From contig NZ_FWXH01000024.1 in the NCBI RefSeq assembly GCF_900176305.1, positions 1 through 32,121 of the forward strand: DNA of 32,121 nt. Direction: 5' to 3'. This document shows, piece by piece, positions 18,271 to 25,798 of the stretch (its first letter is position 1; every line of letters starts with the position of its first letter). The position numbers and the translations under genes were made by a program. Source of the DNA: Clostridium acidisoli DSM 12555. GTDB taxonomy: Bacteria > Bacillota > Clostridia > Clostridiales > Clostridiaceae. The notes beneath the pieces were generated by a model. That model saw nothing but the letters and a program-made list of their open reading frames with translations, had not been told where the DNA came from and made no database searches.

Positions 18271-18299
18271 AATAAAAAGGAGTTTTACTCCTTTTTATT
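18271..18299 (-). terminator. Terminator of spoVG
   Basis: AATAAAAAGGAGT (18271-18283) and ACTCCTTTTTATT (18287-18299) form a perfect 13-base-pair stem with a three-base loop, just after the spoVG stop codon on the minus strand. Confidence 0.9.
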
Positions 18300-18305
18300 T
18301 GGTTA

Positions 18306-18587
18306 TTACTCTTCTGTCTTCACTTCTTCTTCATTCTTAACCTTTTCATACTCGTCTAAAATTGCAGTCTGTATCTTTTCTCTAGTAATGGTGTTTATTG
18401 GATGCGCTATGTCTTTGAATTCACCATCTGGTGTCTTTCTACTAGGCATAGCAATAAAAAGACCATTTTGACCTTCAATAACTTTTATATCATGAACGAC
18501 AAATTCATTATCAAAAGTTACTGAAACTATGGCCTTCATCTTTCCCTCTGTAGTGATTTTCCTAATTCTTACATCTGTAATCTGCAT
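18306..18587 (-). CDS. spoVG: RNA/DNA-binding regulator SpoVG
   Basis: This 93-residue protein matches SpoVG throughout ([60 protein letters not shown]). SpoVG is a small dimeric nucleic-acid-binding protein that affects septation at sporulation and other regulation. The ATG has a GGAGGTG site. A sigma-H-like promoter lies at 18626-18650, in line with spoVG being a classical sigma-H target in Bacillus. A terminator follows, so it is monocistronic between purR and glmU. Confidence 0.97.
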   Translation of the reverse strand: MQITDVRIRKITTEGKMKAIVSVTFDNEFVVHDIKVIEGQNGLFIAMPSRKTPDGEFKDIAHPINTITREKIQTAILDEYEKVKNEEEVKTEE

Positions 18588-18625
18588 TATCTAAATCCAC
18601 CTCCAAAGATGCTTTATACTTATTT

Positions 18626-18650
18626 ATTCTCTATATTTTATATTTTTCCT
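18626..18650 (-). promoter_or_regulatory. Sigma-H-type promoter of spoVG
   Basis: On the minus strand AGGAAAA (18644-18650) and AGAAT (18626-18630) are separated by 13 bases. This fits the sigma-H pattern (AGGAWWT-like, 12-14 bases, RGAAT). The gene is a known sigma-H target in Bacillus. Confidence 0.6.
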
Positions 18651-18655
18651 TCTTA

Positions 18656-18687
18656 TTTTTCAAAAAATTATTAACTTTTTTGAAAAA
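18656..18687 (-). terminator. AT-only hairpin after purR, possible terminator
   Basis: TTTTTCAAAAAA (18656-18667) pairs perfectly with TTTTTTGAAAAA (18676-18687) around an eight-base loop, immediately after the purR stop. It has one G-C pair only, so termination strength is doubtful and read-through into spoVG is possible. Confidence 0.45.
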
Positions 18688-18688
18688 T

Positions 18689-19507
18689 TTACTTTTCTAT
18701 GTTTTTAGAAGGTACTAAGATAGCTGATCCACCTTCTGATATACCATTAAATTGTACAATTGATATGTAATTGCTAATTAACTTTGACTTATTCTCCATA
18801 CTATCCACTAATACACCTATACCTATAAGTTCACTATTAAATTCTCTTAAAAGATCTACTATTCCAAGTGCAGTTCCTCCTGCTTTCATGAAATCATCTA
18901 TAAAAATACACTTACTTCCTCTTTTCATTGCTTTTCTAGCTAATGACATACTCTGAATTCTTTTACCAGAGCCGCTAACATAATTTATACTAACGGTTGG
19001 TCCTTCAGTAACTCTACTATCTCTTCTAACTATAATAAGTTCAACTCCAAGCATTTTTGCGACTTCATATGCAAGTGGTATTCCCTTAGTTTCCACTGTT
19101 ACCACGTATTGGACCTCAGTATCGTTAAAGTTTGAAGCCAATATAACTGCAGCCTCATGTACAAATTCAGGATTGTACATTATATCTGTCATATAAATAA
19201 AGTTACCTGGTATTATTCTATCCTTTTCTGCTAAAATTAAGCATAGCTTTTTTGCAAATTTCTCTTTTTCTTCTTCAGATACTCCACAAACATATTTAAT
19301 CCCACCTGAAGCTCCTGATATCGTTTCTATATTTCCTACCTTCAACTTATTAAATATATCTCTAATTATAACTACATCTTCACTTATTGTAGATTTTGCT
19401 GCATTAAATATTTCAGTAAAATTGTTTAAATTAACAATTTTATTCGGATTTTCAACCAAAAGTTTTGTAATTGCAGATACCCTCTGATTTCTACTAAATT
19501 TTTCCAT
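18689..19507 (-). CDS. purR: PurR-family transcriptional regulator (phosphoribosyltransferase fold)
   Basis: The chosen ATG at 19507 gives 272 residues. The open frame extends four codons further, but the GGGTGA ribosome site falls between the two ATGs. An N-terminal winged-helix domain (about 1-73, with KFSRNQRVSAITKLLVENP) is followed by a type I phosphoribosyltransferase domain with the PRPP-binding loop CIFIDDFMKAGGTALGI. This is the layout of Gram-positive PurR, which senses PRPP and controls purine genes; the catalytic activity is lost in the family. It diverges from murC. Promoter TTGATA-17-TAAAAT is at 19568-19596. The proximity of prs, whose product is PRPP, is functionally apt. Confidence 0.95.
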   Translation of the reverse strand: MEKFSRNQRVSAITKLLVENPNKIVNLNNFTEIFNAAKSTISEDVVIIRDIFNKLKVGNIETISGASGGIKYVCGVSEEEKEKFAKKLCLILAEKDRIIPGNFIYMTDIMYNPEFVHEAAVILASNFNDTEVQYVVTVETKGIPLAYEVAKMLGVELIIVRRDSRVTEGPTVSINYVSGSGKRIQSMSLARKAMKRGSKCIFIDDFMKAGGTALGIVDLLREFNSELIGIGVLVDSMENKSKLISNYISIVQFNGISEGGSAILVPSKNIEK

Positions 19508-19567
19508 AACATCACCCATTTACATTAACTTACGAATTATTTTTTAATTTACACATCTATTATTCAT

Positions 19568-19596
19568 ATTTTATGCTATATTATAGCCTTTATCAA
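19568..19596 (-). promoter_or_regulatory. Promoter of purR
   Basis: On the minus strand TTGATA (19591-19596) and TAAAAT (19568-19573) are 17 bases apart. A TATAAT inside the spacer could serve as an alternative -10. Confidence 0.6.
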
Positions 19597-19638
19597 TATA
19601 AATATTCATAATACTATATTATATTATTATTTTATGTA

Positions 19639-19665
19639 TTGTTTTTTTTTATATTTGTATATAAT
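19639..19665 (+). promoter_or_regulatory. Possible promoter of murC
   Basis: TATAAT at 19660-19665 is a perfect -10, 35 bases ahead of the murC ATG. The best -35, TTGTTT at 19639-19644, has a short 15-base spacer. Confidence 0.5.
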
Positions 19666-19700
19666 TAATAATGTGAACTTATTATATAGGAGTTGATTTT

Positions 19701-21077
19701 ATGAATTTCGATTTAAATACTGACTACAACAAAAAGATTCACTTTATTGGAATAGGTGGAATAAGCATGAGTGGTCTTGCAGAAATATTATTACTTAGAG
19801 GATATAAGGTATCCGGCTCTGATATGAAAGCATCTTCGCTTACAGAAAAGCTTTCAAAATTAGGTGGAGAGATTTATATTGGTCATAATAACCAAAATTT
19901 AAAAAACGTAGATATAGTAATATATACTGCTGCCATACCAAATTCAAATCCTGAAATTATTGCTGCAAAAGAATTAAATATACCTATGTATACAAGAGCA
20001 GAATTTTTAGGTGCAATAATGAAAGGTCATAAATACAATGTAGCTATTTCCGGAACTCATGGTAAAACTACCACTACCTCCATGATTTCTCATATAACTT
20101 TATCCGCAGATTTAGATCCAACAATATTAGTTGGTGGTGAACTTGACGTTATAAATGGCAACGTGCGAACAGGTAAAAGTGAATATTTTATAACAGAAGC
20201 TTGCGAGTATAAAGCTTCCTTCTTGAGTTTTTACCCATATATAGGTGTAATATTAAATATAGATGCAGATCATCTTGATTTTTATAAAGATATAGATGAG
20301 ATACAAGCTACTTTCAAGAAATTTATTAATCTTATTCCTAAAGATGGTTATCTTGTAGCTAATGCTGACGATAAACGAACAGCTGAGATTGCAAAGACAG
20401 CTTCTTGCAATGTAGTAACTTTTGGTATTGATTCAGGTGATGTAACTGCAAAAAATATAAAATTTGATAATCGAGGATGTGCATTTTTTGACGTATTTAA
20501 GGCTGGTACATTTATTTTAAGTGTAAAACTAAATGTACCCGGTAAACATAATATATTAAATGCACTTGCTGCAATTTCAAGTTCATTTATACTTAATATT
20601 AGTAATAATTCAATTATATCCGGATTACAGAATTTTGGCGGAACTCACAGAAGATTTGAATATAAGGGAACCAAAAATGGAGTTGTTGTAATAGATGATT
20701 ATGCCCATCATCCAACAGAGATTAAGGCAACTCTAGCAGCCATAAAAAATTATCCTCATAAAAAAGTATTTTGCGTATTTCAGCCACATACCTATTCAAG
20801 AACAATATCACTTTTTGATGAATTTACAAATGCATTCCAAGGAGTTGATAATCTTATATTAGCAGATATTTATGCTGCAAGAGAAAAAGATACTGGAATT
20901 GTAAGTTCTGAAATGTTATCGGATTCCATAAGTAAAACTGGTATTAGCTGTAAAAATATTCATGATTTTAATGATGTAGTTGCTTGTCTTGATAAAGAGT
21001 TAAACGAAGGTGACTTGCTTTTAACTGTTGGTGCAGGTAACGTATTTGAAATTGGAGAAATGTATTTGAATAACTAG
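19701..21077 (+). CDS. murC: UDP-N-acetylmuramate--L-alanine ligase
   Basis: The 458-residue protein matches MurC. The N-terminal Rossmann motif is [20 protein letters not shown]. The ATP loop [11 protein letters not shown] lies at about 117-127. [26 protein letters not shown] and [12 protein letters not shown] are typical Mur-ligase motifs, as is [14 protein letters not shown] near residue 335. It adds L-alanine to UDP-N-acetylmuramate, the first amino acid of the peptidoglycan stem. The start has a TAGGAG site ten bases upstream. It is transcribed away from purR and ends in a strong terminator, so it is a single-gene unit. Confidence 0.98.
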   Translation: MNFDLNTDYNKKIHFIGIGGISMSGLAEILLLRGYKVSGSDMKASSLTEKLSKLGGEIYIGHNNQNLKNVDIVIYTAAIPNSNPEIIAAKELNIPMYTRAEFLGAIMKGHKYNVAISGTHGKTTTTSMISHITLSADLDPTILVGGELDVINGNVRTGKSEYFITEACEYKASFLSFYPYIGVILNIDADHLDFYKDIDEIQATFKKFINLIPKDGYLVANADDKRTAEIAKTASCNVVTFGIDSGDVTAKNIKFDNRGCAFFDVFKAGTFILSVKLNVPGKHNILNALAAISSSFILNISNNSIISGLQNFGGTHRRFEYKGTKNGVVVIDDYAHHPTEIKATLAAIKNYPHKKVFCVFQPHTYSRTISLFDEFTNAFQGVDNLILADIYAAREKDTGIVSSEMLSDSISKTGISCKNIHDFNDVVACLDKELNEGDLLLTVGAGNVFEIGEMYLNN

Positions 21078-21128
21078 TAATTTATGGTTGACAAATATAT
21101 TATATGCTTTAATTTGTTTGAACATATT

Positions 21129-21157
21129 GCCATGGACTGTTTAGTCCATGGCTTTTA
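21129..21157 (+). terminator. Terminator of murC
   Basis: GCCATGGACT (21129-21138) pairs perfectly with AGTCCATGGC (21143-21152) around GTTT and is followed by TTTTATTTTTA. Confidence 0.92.
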
Positions 21158-21278
21158 TTTTTATTAAGATTTCAAACCGTGGGTGACTGCGATTTTTTTT
21201 ATTCGAAAAGAAAGCATAATTTTATTTATAACTATGCATAATATAATTACTTAAAATTTTATTAGGAGTTGTTGTATT

Positions 21279-21596
21279 ATGCGCAATTTTATTATTTCAG
21301 CCGTTCTAGATATGATTTTTATATTAATCTCATACTTTATATTTAAAAATGTAATCAACGGTCCCACTAGACACAAACTTTATGAAAAATTAATGAGTTC
21401 ATTTGCTAAGTTTGTGATATATATATTTATAGCTTCCGTTTTAATTAACAGTATAGCAGCTTATATTTTATATAAAACAGGTTATGTTATGTATATAAAT
21501 ATTATAAACCCAGCCCTAGTTTCTGTGCTTGTTGGTTTCATCGTTTCTACAGTTCCAACAAGAGGTATTGGTGATAAAAAAGATATCTCTAAATAA
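21279..21596 (+). CDS. Small membrane protein of unknown function
   Basis: I do not recognise a family. The 105-residue product has three hydrophobic stretches (about 4-24, 44-67 and 72-92) separated by a short basic loop (NGPTRHKLYEKL), and ends in a charged tail (RGIGDKKDISK). The ATG has a TTAGGAG ribosome site. It is followed at once by a 20-base-pair terminator whose stem begins at the stop codon. It is bounded by the murC terminator, so it is a separate unit. The AT-rich composition is like its neighbours, with no sign of recent transfer. Confidence 0.75.
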   Translation: MRNFIISAVLDMIFILISYFIFKNVINGPTRHKLYEKLMSSFAKFVIYIFIASVLINSIAAYILYKTGYVMYINIINPALVSVLVGFIVSTVPTRGIGDKKDISK

Positions 21597-21642
21597 ATAA
21601 GAAGGTTTTTCAGTTAATAGAAAACTGAAAAACCTTCTTATT
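21596..21642. terminator. Perfect 20-bp bidirectional terminator
   Basis: The 20 bases at 21596-21615 (core GAAGGTTTTTCAGTT) are exactly reverse-complemented at 21623-21642, with a seven-base loop. It lies between convergent genes: the small membrane protein (plus) and the ABC permease (minus). A/T tracts on both sides allow use in both directions. The left arm starts on the last base of the stop codon. Confidence 0.9.
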
Positions 21643-21666
21643 TATTATTTAGCTAAAAATACAATA

Positions 21667-22449
21667 TTATAAATCAATTTTTTTCTCAATCATATATGAG
21701 GTTGCCATAAACAATCCAATAAACAATAAAATAGGGAATACAAGGTCCCTTACGATTTCAATAGATATGCCATTCGTAAATATATCTGTTCCTGAACCAG
21801 AAAAATTAGCTATACTTCCTGAAACTCCATTAAATATTTTAACATGTAACTCCTGTGGAAATATTTTTCCTAATCCCCAATTAACAAAGCCTAAAATAAC
21901 CATTTCAATTATAAATGCCACAAAAGCGATAAATTTCCCTAGTTTTTTTCTAAAAACAGCTAGCCTTGTTATAGTAATAGCAAAATATATTTCCAGTAGC
22001 CCAAGAATTGATTCAGCATACATTGATATGACAAATAAAACACTTGTAATTATATTTATTTTAACTCCAGCCGTATCTAATTCTTTTGAAATATCCACAG
22101 TATTTATAGTGAATCCATATATAAAAATTCCTGAAACTATGCTTATTATAATAGAAAATATTAAAGAAACAATAAGCTTTGATCCAAGTATAGAATATCC
22201 GCTTTGAGGAATTGTAAAGGTTAAATAGCCCTTATCATCATAAACGTCATGAGAAAATATGCCTATACACCAAATAAATAGTACAACTGTTGCTACAGTT
22301 GATATCATAATTGATAAAGCTATTACTGGACCTTTTCCCCAGCTATTCCATCTAGTTAGTAGTAATAGATTAAGAATTATAATAATTATACTTAGTATTC
22401 CTAATGCCTTATATTTACCTATAATTTCATATTTTATTAGCTTAAACAT
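21667..22449 (-). CDS. ABC transporter permease subunit
   Basis: This 260-residue membrane protein has about six membrane segments (near 16-34, 43-68, 87-112, 132-160, 168-192 and 232-252). A membrane-entry motif FKLIKYEIIGKYKALGIL is at the N terminus. This is the layout of ABC-2-type permeases. It overlaps the ATPase stop codon in a TAATG junction, so it is translationally coupled to it. The substrate cannot be told. Exporters of this form with a GntR/YtrA-type repressor often answer to cell-wall-active peptides or membrane stress, but that is inference. Confidence 0.87.
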   Translation of the reverse strand: MFKLIKYEIIGKYKALGILSIIIIILNLLLLTRWNSWGKGPVIALSIMISTVATVVLFIWCIGIFSHDVYDDKGYLTFTIPQSGYSILGSKLIVSLIFSIIISIVSGIFIYGFTINTVDISKELDTAGVKINIITSVLFVISMYAESILGLLEIYFAITITRLAVFRKKLGKFIAFVAFIIEMVILGFVNWGLGKIFPQELHVKIFNGVSGSIANFSGSGTDIFTNGISIEIVRDLVFPILLFIGLFMATSYMIEKKIDL

Positions 22450-23144
22450 TATTGAAATACCTCCCTGTACAATTCATCTATAGACTTTCCTTTTGATATT
22501 CTTAACTCTTCTGCATTGCCTTCTAGAATAATTTTACCTTCTGAAATAAACATAACGTCATCAAAAAGTTTTTCTATATCATTTACTAAATGAGTAGTTA
22601 TAATCATGGAACTGTCCTCTTTGAAATTGTCTAATATTGCATTTATTATCTTTTCCCTTGCTGTAGGATCTACTCCACCAAGTGGTTCATCTAATATATA
22701 CAGTTTTGCTTTTCTTGAAAGTGTCAATGATAAATTTAATTTTTCAAGCATGCCCTTAGATAAACTAACAACCTTATCATTTGTATCAAGGTTCATAAAT
22801 TCCAAAAGTTCTATACACTTCTCATTGTCAAAATCACTAAACATTTCACTATAAAATTTCATAGCGTCCTTTATTTTCATCCACTTGTATAGAAAATTTG
22901 TGTCTGGTAGATATGCAACAATAGATTTTGTATATTTACCTGGCTCCTTGCCATCTATTAAAATTTCCCCAGCAGTATACCTTAAAATACCTGCTGCTAT
23001 TTTAATAAATGTAGTTTTTCCACTTCCATTTGGTCCTAAAAGTCCTACTATTCTTCCTGTTTTAATTTCAATATCTAATCCATTTAATCCTCTGTTTTTA
23101 GAATATTGTTTAGTAAGACTCGTGGCTTTAAGAATTGTCCCCAT
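22449..23144 (-). CDS. ABC transporter ATP-binding protein
   Basis: The 231-residue ATPase has Walker A GLLGPNGSGKTTFIKI (about 34-49), a Q-loop replaced by AYLPDTNFLYKW as in many ABC-2 exporters, the signature VSLSKGMLEKL (SKGM in place of SGGQ), Walker B KLYILDEPLGGVD and the switch His in ITTHLV. It should energise the permease encoded just downstream. Its first 17 bases overlap the end of the gntR gene. The ATG is preceded by GGGGTG inside gntR. Confidence 0.92.
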   Translation of the reverse strand: MGTILKATSLTKQYSKNRGLNGLDIEIKTGRIVGLLGPNGSGKTTFIKIAAGILRYTAGEILIDGKEPGKYTKSIVAYLPDTNFLYKWMKIKDAMKFYSEMFSDFDNEKCIELLEFMNLDTNDKVVSLSKGMLEKLNLSLTLSRKAKLYILDEPLGGVDPTAREKIINAILDNFKEDSSMIITTHLVNDIEKLFDDVMFISEGKIILEGNAEELRISKGKSIDELYREVFQ

Positions 23145-23511
23145 TATCTGTGCACCCCTTCTCTAATCTCTTTTTTAATATATCAAATACTTCTTCTGGA
23201 CTATATCCCAATTTGCATATACCATCAATAAATGTCTTTATAATCTCATCTGCCATTTCACTTCTTAATAATTTTATTTTTGCCTCGTCTTCTGTTATAT
23301 ATCTTCCAAGACCTCTTTGACTGTAAGCAACATCTTCTCTTTCTAACTCTTGATATGCCCTTTGTACTGTATTAGGATTAACTTTTATCGATTCTGCGAG
23401 TTCTCTTACAGATGGAAGTTTATCCCCTCTATTTAATTCTTCAGTGATAATTTTCCTCTTAATGTAGTTCATAATCTGAATATAAATTGGTATGTTGTCA
23501 ACGAATTTCAT
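23128..23511 (-). CDS. GntR/YtrA-family transcriptional regulator
   Basis: The ATG at 23511, with a GAGGTGAT site three bases before it, gives 127 residues; a longer open frame upstream lacks a ribosome site and is AT-rich leader. The N-terminal winged helix is classic GntR (IYIQIMNYIKRKIITEELNR, LPSVRELAESIKVNPNTVQR, AYQELEREDVAYSQRGLGRY). The short C-terminal part without a ligand domain is typical of the YtrA/YhcF branch, which represses linked ABC exporters. It is the first gene of the operon and overlaps the ATPase gene. It is thus likely an autorepressor of the transporter. Confidence 0.92.
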   Translation of the reverse strand: MKFVDNIPIYIQIMNYIKRKIITEELNRGDKLPSVRELAESIKVNPNTVQRAYQELEREDVAYSQRGLGRYITEDEAKIKLLRSEMADEIIKTFIDGICKLGYSPEEVFDILKKRLEKGCTDNGDNS

Positions 23512-23546
23512 TTTATCACCTCTTATTCTATTACTGTTATATCTAC

Positions 23547-23575
23547 ATAATACACTAATGATAGGTCTTTGTAAA
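23547..23575 (-). promoter_or_regulatory. Promoter of the gntR-ABC operon
   Basis: On the minus strand TTTACA (23570-23575) and TATTAT (23547-23552) are separated by 17 bases, with start near 23540. The left end of repeat copy B lies about 40 bases upstream. Confidence 0.7.
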
Positions 23576-23613
23576 TACATTCTGGATTTTTCAATAAATT
23601 AATTTTTAACTAC

Positions 23614-24013
23614 ATAATAGTGATATATTGCGAAGCATTGGTTAAAGATTTTCATCATAGCTAAAGCTAGATAAAAAGATTAAAGAAAGCCTTCGGGTAG
23701 ATGGAAGAATTAACGAGGGCAAGCCCGTCGAAGGTGAGAGAAGTTACTTACGTAACAGGTAAAGGAAATTTTTTCTCCTACGTCAAAAAAATGAAGTACA
23801 AAATACTTTAGATTTATAAATTTAAGTTCAAAGATTTTTCGTAGCATAGCGTAGAAAAATCATCCTAGACATTTTGCTGCAAGCAAATTCTCTCACCATT
23901 AACGGCATTACCGTTAATTCTTCCATCTTGACACTCTAGCAATCTTTCACCTTTTTACTCACGCAGTAGAGTAAAAATCTTTAACCGGTTACTTCGCAAT
24001 TTCTTCATATTAT
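23614..24013. repeat. Structured linker-hairpin repeat, copy B (full ladder, 400 bp)
   Basis: This stretch has no gene and is filled by one element. Its ends are inverted: ATAATA...ATTGCGAAG (23614-23635) and CTTCGCAAT...TATTAT (23992-24013). Left-half linkers are GGTTAAAGA (23640-23648), GATTAAAGA (23678-23686), GATGGAAGA (23700-23708) and GGTGAGAGA (23733-23741). Right-half linkers are TCTCTCACC (23889-23897), TCTTCCATC (23919-23927), TCTTTCACC (23943-23951) and TCTTTAACC (23978-23986). Read from outside in, the first, third and fourth pairs are perfect reverse complements. Between linkers lie distinct hairpins, for example TTTTTACTC/GAGTAAAAA (23952-23977) and TTAACGG/CCGTTAA (23899-23917). 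The middle 150 bases hold further hairpins, including GATTTTTC/GAAAAATC. The right half is the reverse complement of the left half of copy D. Confidence 0.85.
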
Positions 24014-24044
24014 AAAGATTAAATTAAGTATTTTAAAATAGCTC

Positions 24045-24073
24045 TTGCTTTTCCATAAAATTTTGTATATAAT
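24045..24073 (+). promoter_or_regulatory. Promoter of tRNA-Pro
   Basis: TTGCTT (24045-24050) and TATAAT (24068-24073) are separated by 17 bases. The start would be near 24080, seven bases before the tRNA. The promoter begins 32 bases after repeat copy B. Confidence 0.8.
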
Positions 24074-24086
24074 AGTACATGTCCTT

Positions 24087-24162
24087 CGGGGTGTGGCGCA
24101 GATGGGAGCGCGCGTGGTTTGGGACCATGAGGTCGCAGGTTCAATCCCTGTCACCCCGACCA
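24087..24162 (+). tRNA. tRNA-Pro (TGG)
   Basis: This is a complete 76-base cloverleaf with encoded CCA. Acceptor CGGGGTG pairs with CACCCCG. Anticodon stem CGTGG/CCATG encloses TTTGGGA, so the anticodon is TGG. The T arm is GCAGG TTCAATC CCTGT. It is a single-gene unit with its own promoter and terminator. Confidence 0.96.
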
Positions 24163-24166
24163 TCTG

Positions 24167-24203
24167 AAAAGATAACAGACTTATTGTCTGTTATCTTTTT
24201 TTA
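24167..24203 (+). terminator. Terminator of tRNA-Pro
   Basis: AAAAGATAACAGAC (24167-24180) is perfectly matched by GTCTGTTATCTTTT (24186-24199) around TTATT and followed by more T. Confidence 0.92.
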
Positions 24204-24414
24204 TTTAAATTACCTAAAAACATATCACATCTAAAATATTACCAAACTTACTTTCAAATATACGTTTTACATTTTTCTAGTTTTTTTAACATTATTAGTA
24301 TATACTATATATTGAAAACTAAATTTTCTGAATTTTCTAGCTTGCTATTCTAAAGTATATTTCCTATTGTCTATGGTTAAAATTAATAATAAATTACAAG
24401 AGGAGTGAGTACAT

Positions 24415-25767
24415 ATGAAAGCAGAATACAGTGGTATTTTTAAAAACTTAGTTAGTTCATATTACAATGGTACATTTGATGCTTATTTATCAGAACTACT
24501 TTCCAATGAAAATATAGATAAAGAGGCTTTAAGCGGAGCTGTCTCTTCCTTATGTGGTGTAGAACTAAAATACAGTGACAATAAAGACTACATTTCAACT
24601 TTAAAAGATGCAATTAATCAGTACAATTACACTCATAAAATTGTTAACAAGATAAATAATTGCAAAATGGAATGTGCCGATGAACATGGTATTACAGCCT
24701 GTCAAAAGTCATGTCCATTTGATGCAATTTATATTGATGAAGAAAGTGGTTCCACTAAGATATCAGAAGATTTGTGCATAGATTGTGGCTTTTGCGTAGA
24801 AGGTTGCCCATTGGGCTCCATTTTAGATAATGTTGAATTCCTTCCCCTTGCTGAACTTTTAAAGAGTAAAACCCCTGTTATTGCTGCAGTGGCCCCTGCT
24901 ATAATAGGTCAATTTGGTCCTACTGTTACTATTGATAATTTAAGAACAGCCTTCAAAAAGCTAGGTTTTGCTGATATGGTTGAAGTTGCTTTTTTTGCTG
25001 ATATGCTCACTTTAAAAGAAGCATGTGAATTTGATTCAAAAATAAATTCTAAAGATGACCTTATGATTACTTCCTGCTGTTGTCCAATGTGGGTTGGCAT
25101 GTTAAAAAAAGTTTATAGTGATATGGTTAAATACGTTTCTCCATCTGTGTCTCCTATGATTGCCGCTGGTAGAGTTATTAAAAACCTAAATAGCAACTGT
25201 AAAGTAGTATTTGTAGGTCCATGTATAGCAAAAAAGGCAGAAAGAAAAGATAAAGATCTTTTAGGTGCAATAGACTTTGTACTAACCTTTGCAGAACTTA
25301 AAGACATTTTTGAGGCATTAGATATAGACCCAAGCAAACTTCCTGAAGATCCATCTACAGACTATGCTTCAAGAGAAGGACGATTGTATGCTCGTACTGG
25401 TGGTGTATCTATTTCCGTAAATGAAGCAGTTACAAGGCTATTCCCAGAAAAAAAACATCTCTTTATAAGTGCACAAGCTAATGGAGTTAAAGAGTGCAAA
25501 GATATTCTTGAAAAAGCAAAAAATAAAGAAATATATGCTAACTTTATCGAAGGAATGGGATGTATTGGTGGATGTGTTGGTGGACCTAAAGCTTTAATTC
25601 CTAGAGAACAAGGGAAACTTAAAGTTGATGCATTTGCTGAAGACTCTAAAGTAAGAATTTCAATTGATAGCAATCAGATGAAGAAGGTATTAAAAAAAAT
25701 CGGCATAAATTCGTCAAGTGATTTTATGGATGAAGAAAAGATAAGTATATTTGAAAGACACTTTTAA
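24415..25767 (+). CDS. Monomeric [FeFe]-hydrogenase, variant L1 motif
   Basis: The 450-residue protein has an N-terminal two-cluster ferredoxin domain. Its cysteines are 83, 87, 96 and 100, then 121, 124, 127 and 131 (CIDCGFCVEGCP). The hydrogenase domain has the three H-cluster motifs in variant form. L1 is TSCCCPMW (219-226), with an extra Cys compared with the usual TSCCPxW. L2 is GPCIAKKAE (268-276), with Gly where Met is usual. L3 is EGMGCIGGCVGGP (379-391). Such enzymes reduce protons or oxidise hydrogen, or may act as redox sensors in some divergent groups. From memory this resembles the group D branch; that needs a tree. It has an AGAGGAG ribosome site. The 250 bases upstream hold the tRNA-Pro terminator and no clear promoter. 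Confidence 0.92.
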   Translation: MKAEYSGIFKNLVSSYYNGTFDAYLSELLSNENIDKEALSGAVSSLCGVELKYSDNKDYISTLKDAINQYNYTHKIVNKINNCKMECADEHGITACQKSCPFDAIYIDEESGSTKISEDLCIDCGFCVEGCPLGSILDNVEFLPLAELLKSKTPVIAAVAPAIIGQFGPTVTIDNLRTAFKKLGFADMVEVAFFADMLTLKEACEFDSKINSKDDLMITSCCCPMWVGMLKKVYSDMVKYVSPSVSPMIAAGRVIKNLNSNCKVVFVGPCIAKKAERKDKDLLGAIDFVLTFAELKDIFEALDIDPSKLPEDPSTDYASREGRLYARTGGVSISVNEAVTRLFPEKKHLFISAQANGVKECKDILEKAKNKEIYANFIEGMGCIGGCVGGPKALIPREQGKLKVDAFAEDSKVRISIDSNQMKKVLKKIGINSSSDFMDEEKISIFERHF

Positions 25768-25798
25768 TGTTGGTTTTTTCTAAATACATTGTTTATTC

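Noticed and set aside
21153-21278. Riboswitch or RNA gene between murC and the small membrane protein
   Set aside because: Apart from the murC terminator I see only one GC-richer patch without pairing partners.
23640-23986. CRISPR array in the linker-rich regions
   Set aside because: Linkers are only nine bases, the intervening segments are self-complementary and of uneven length (13-30 bases), and the orientation flips at the centre. No cas genes are present.
24204-24414. Hydrogenase promoter or regulator site
   Set aside because: Several weak -35/-10 pairs exist (for example TTGCTA-17-TATTGT) but none stands out from the AT-rich background, so none is listed.
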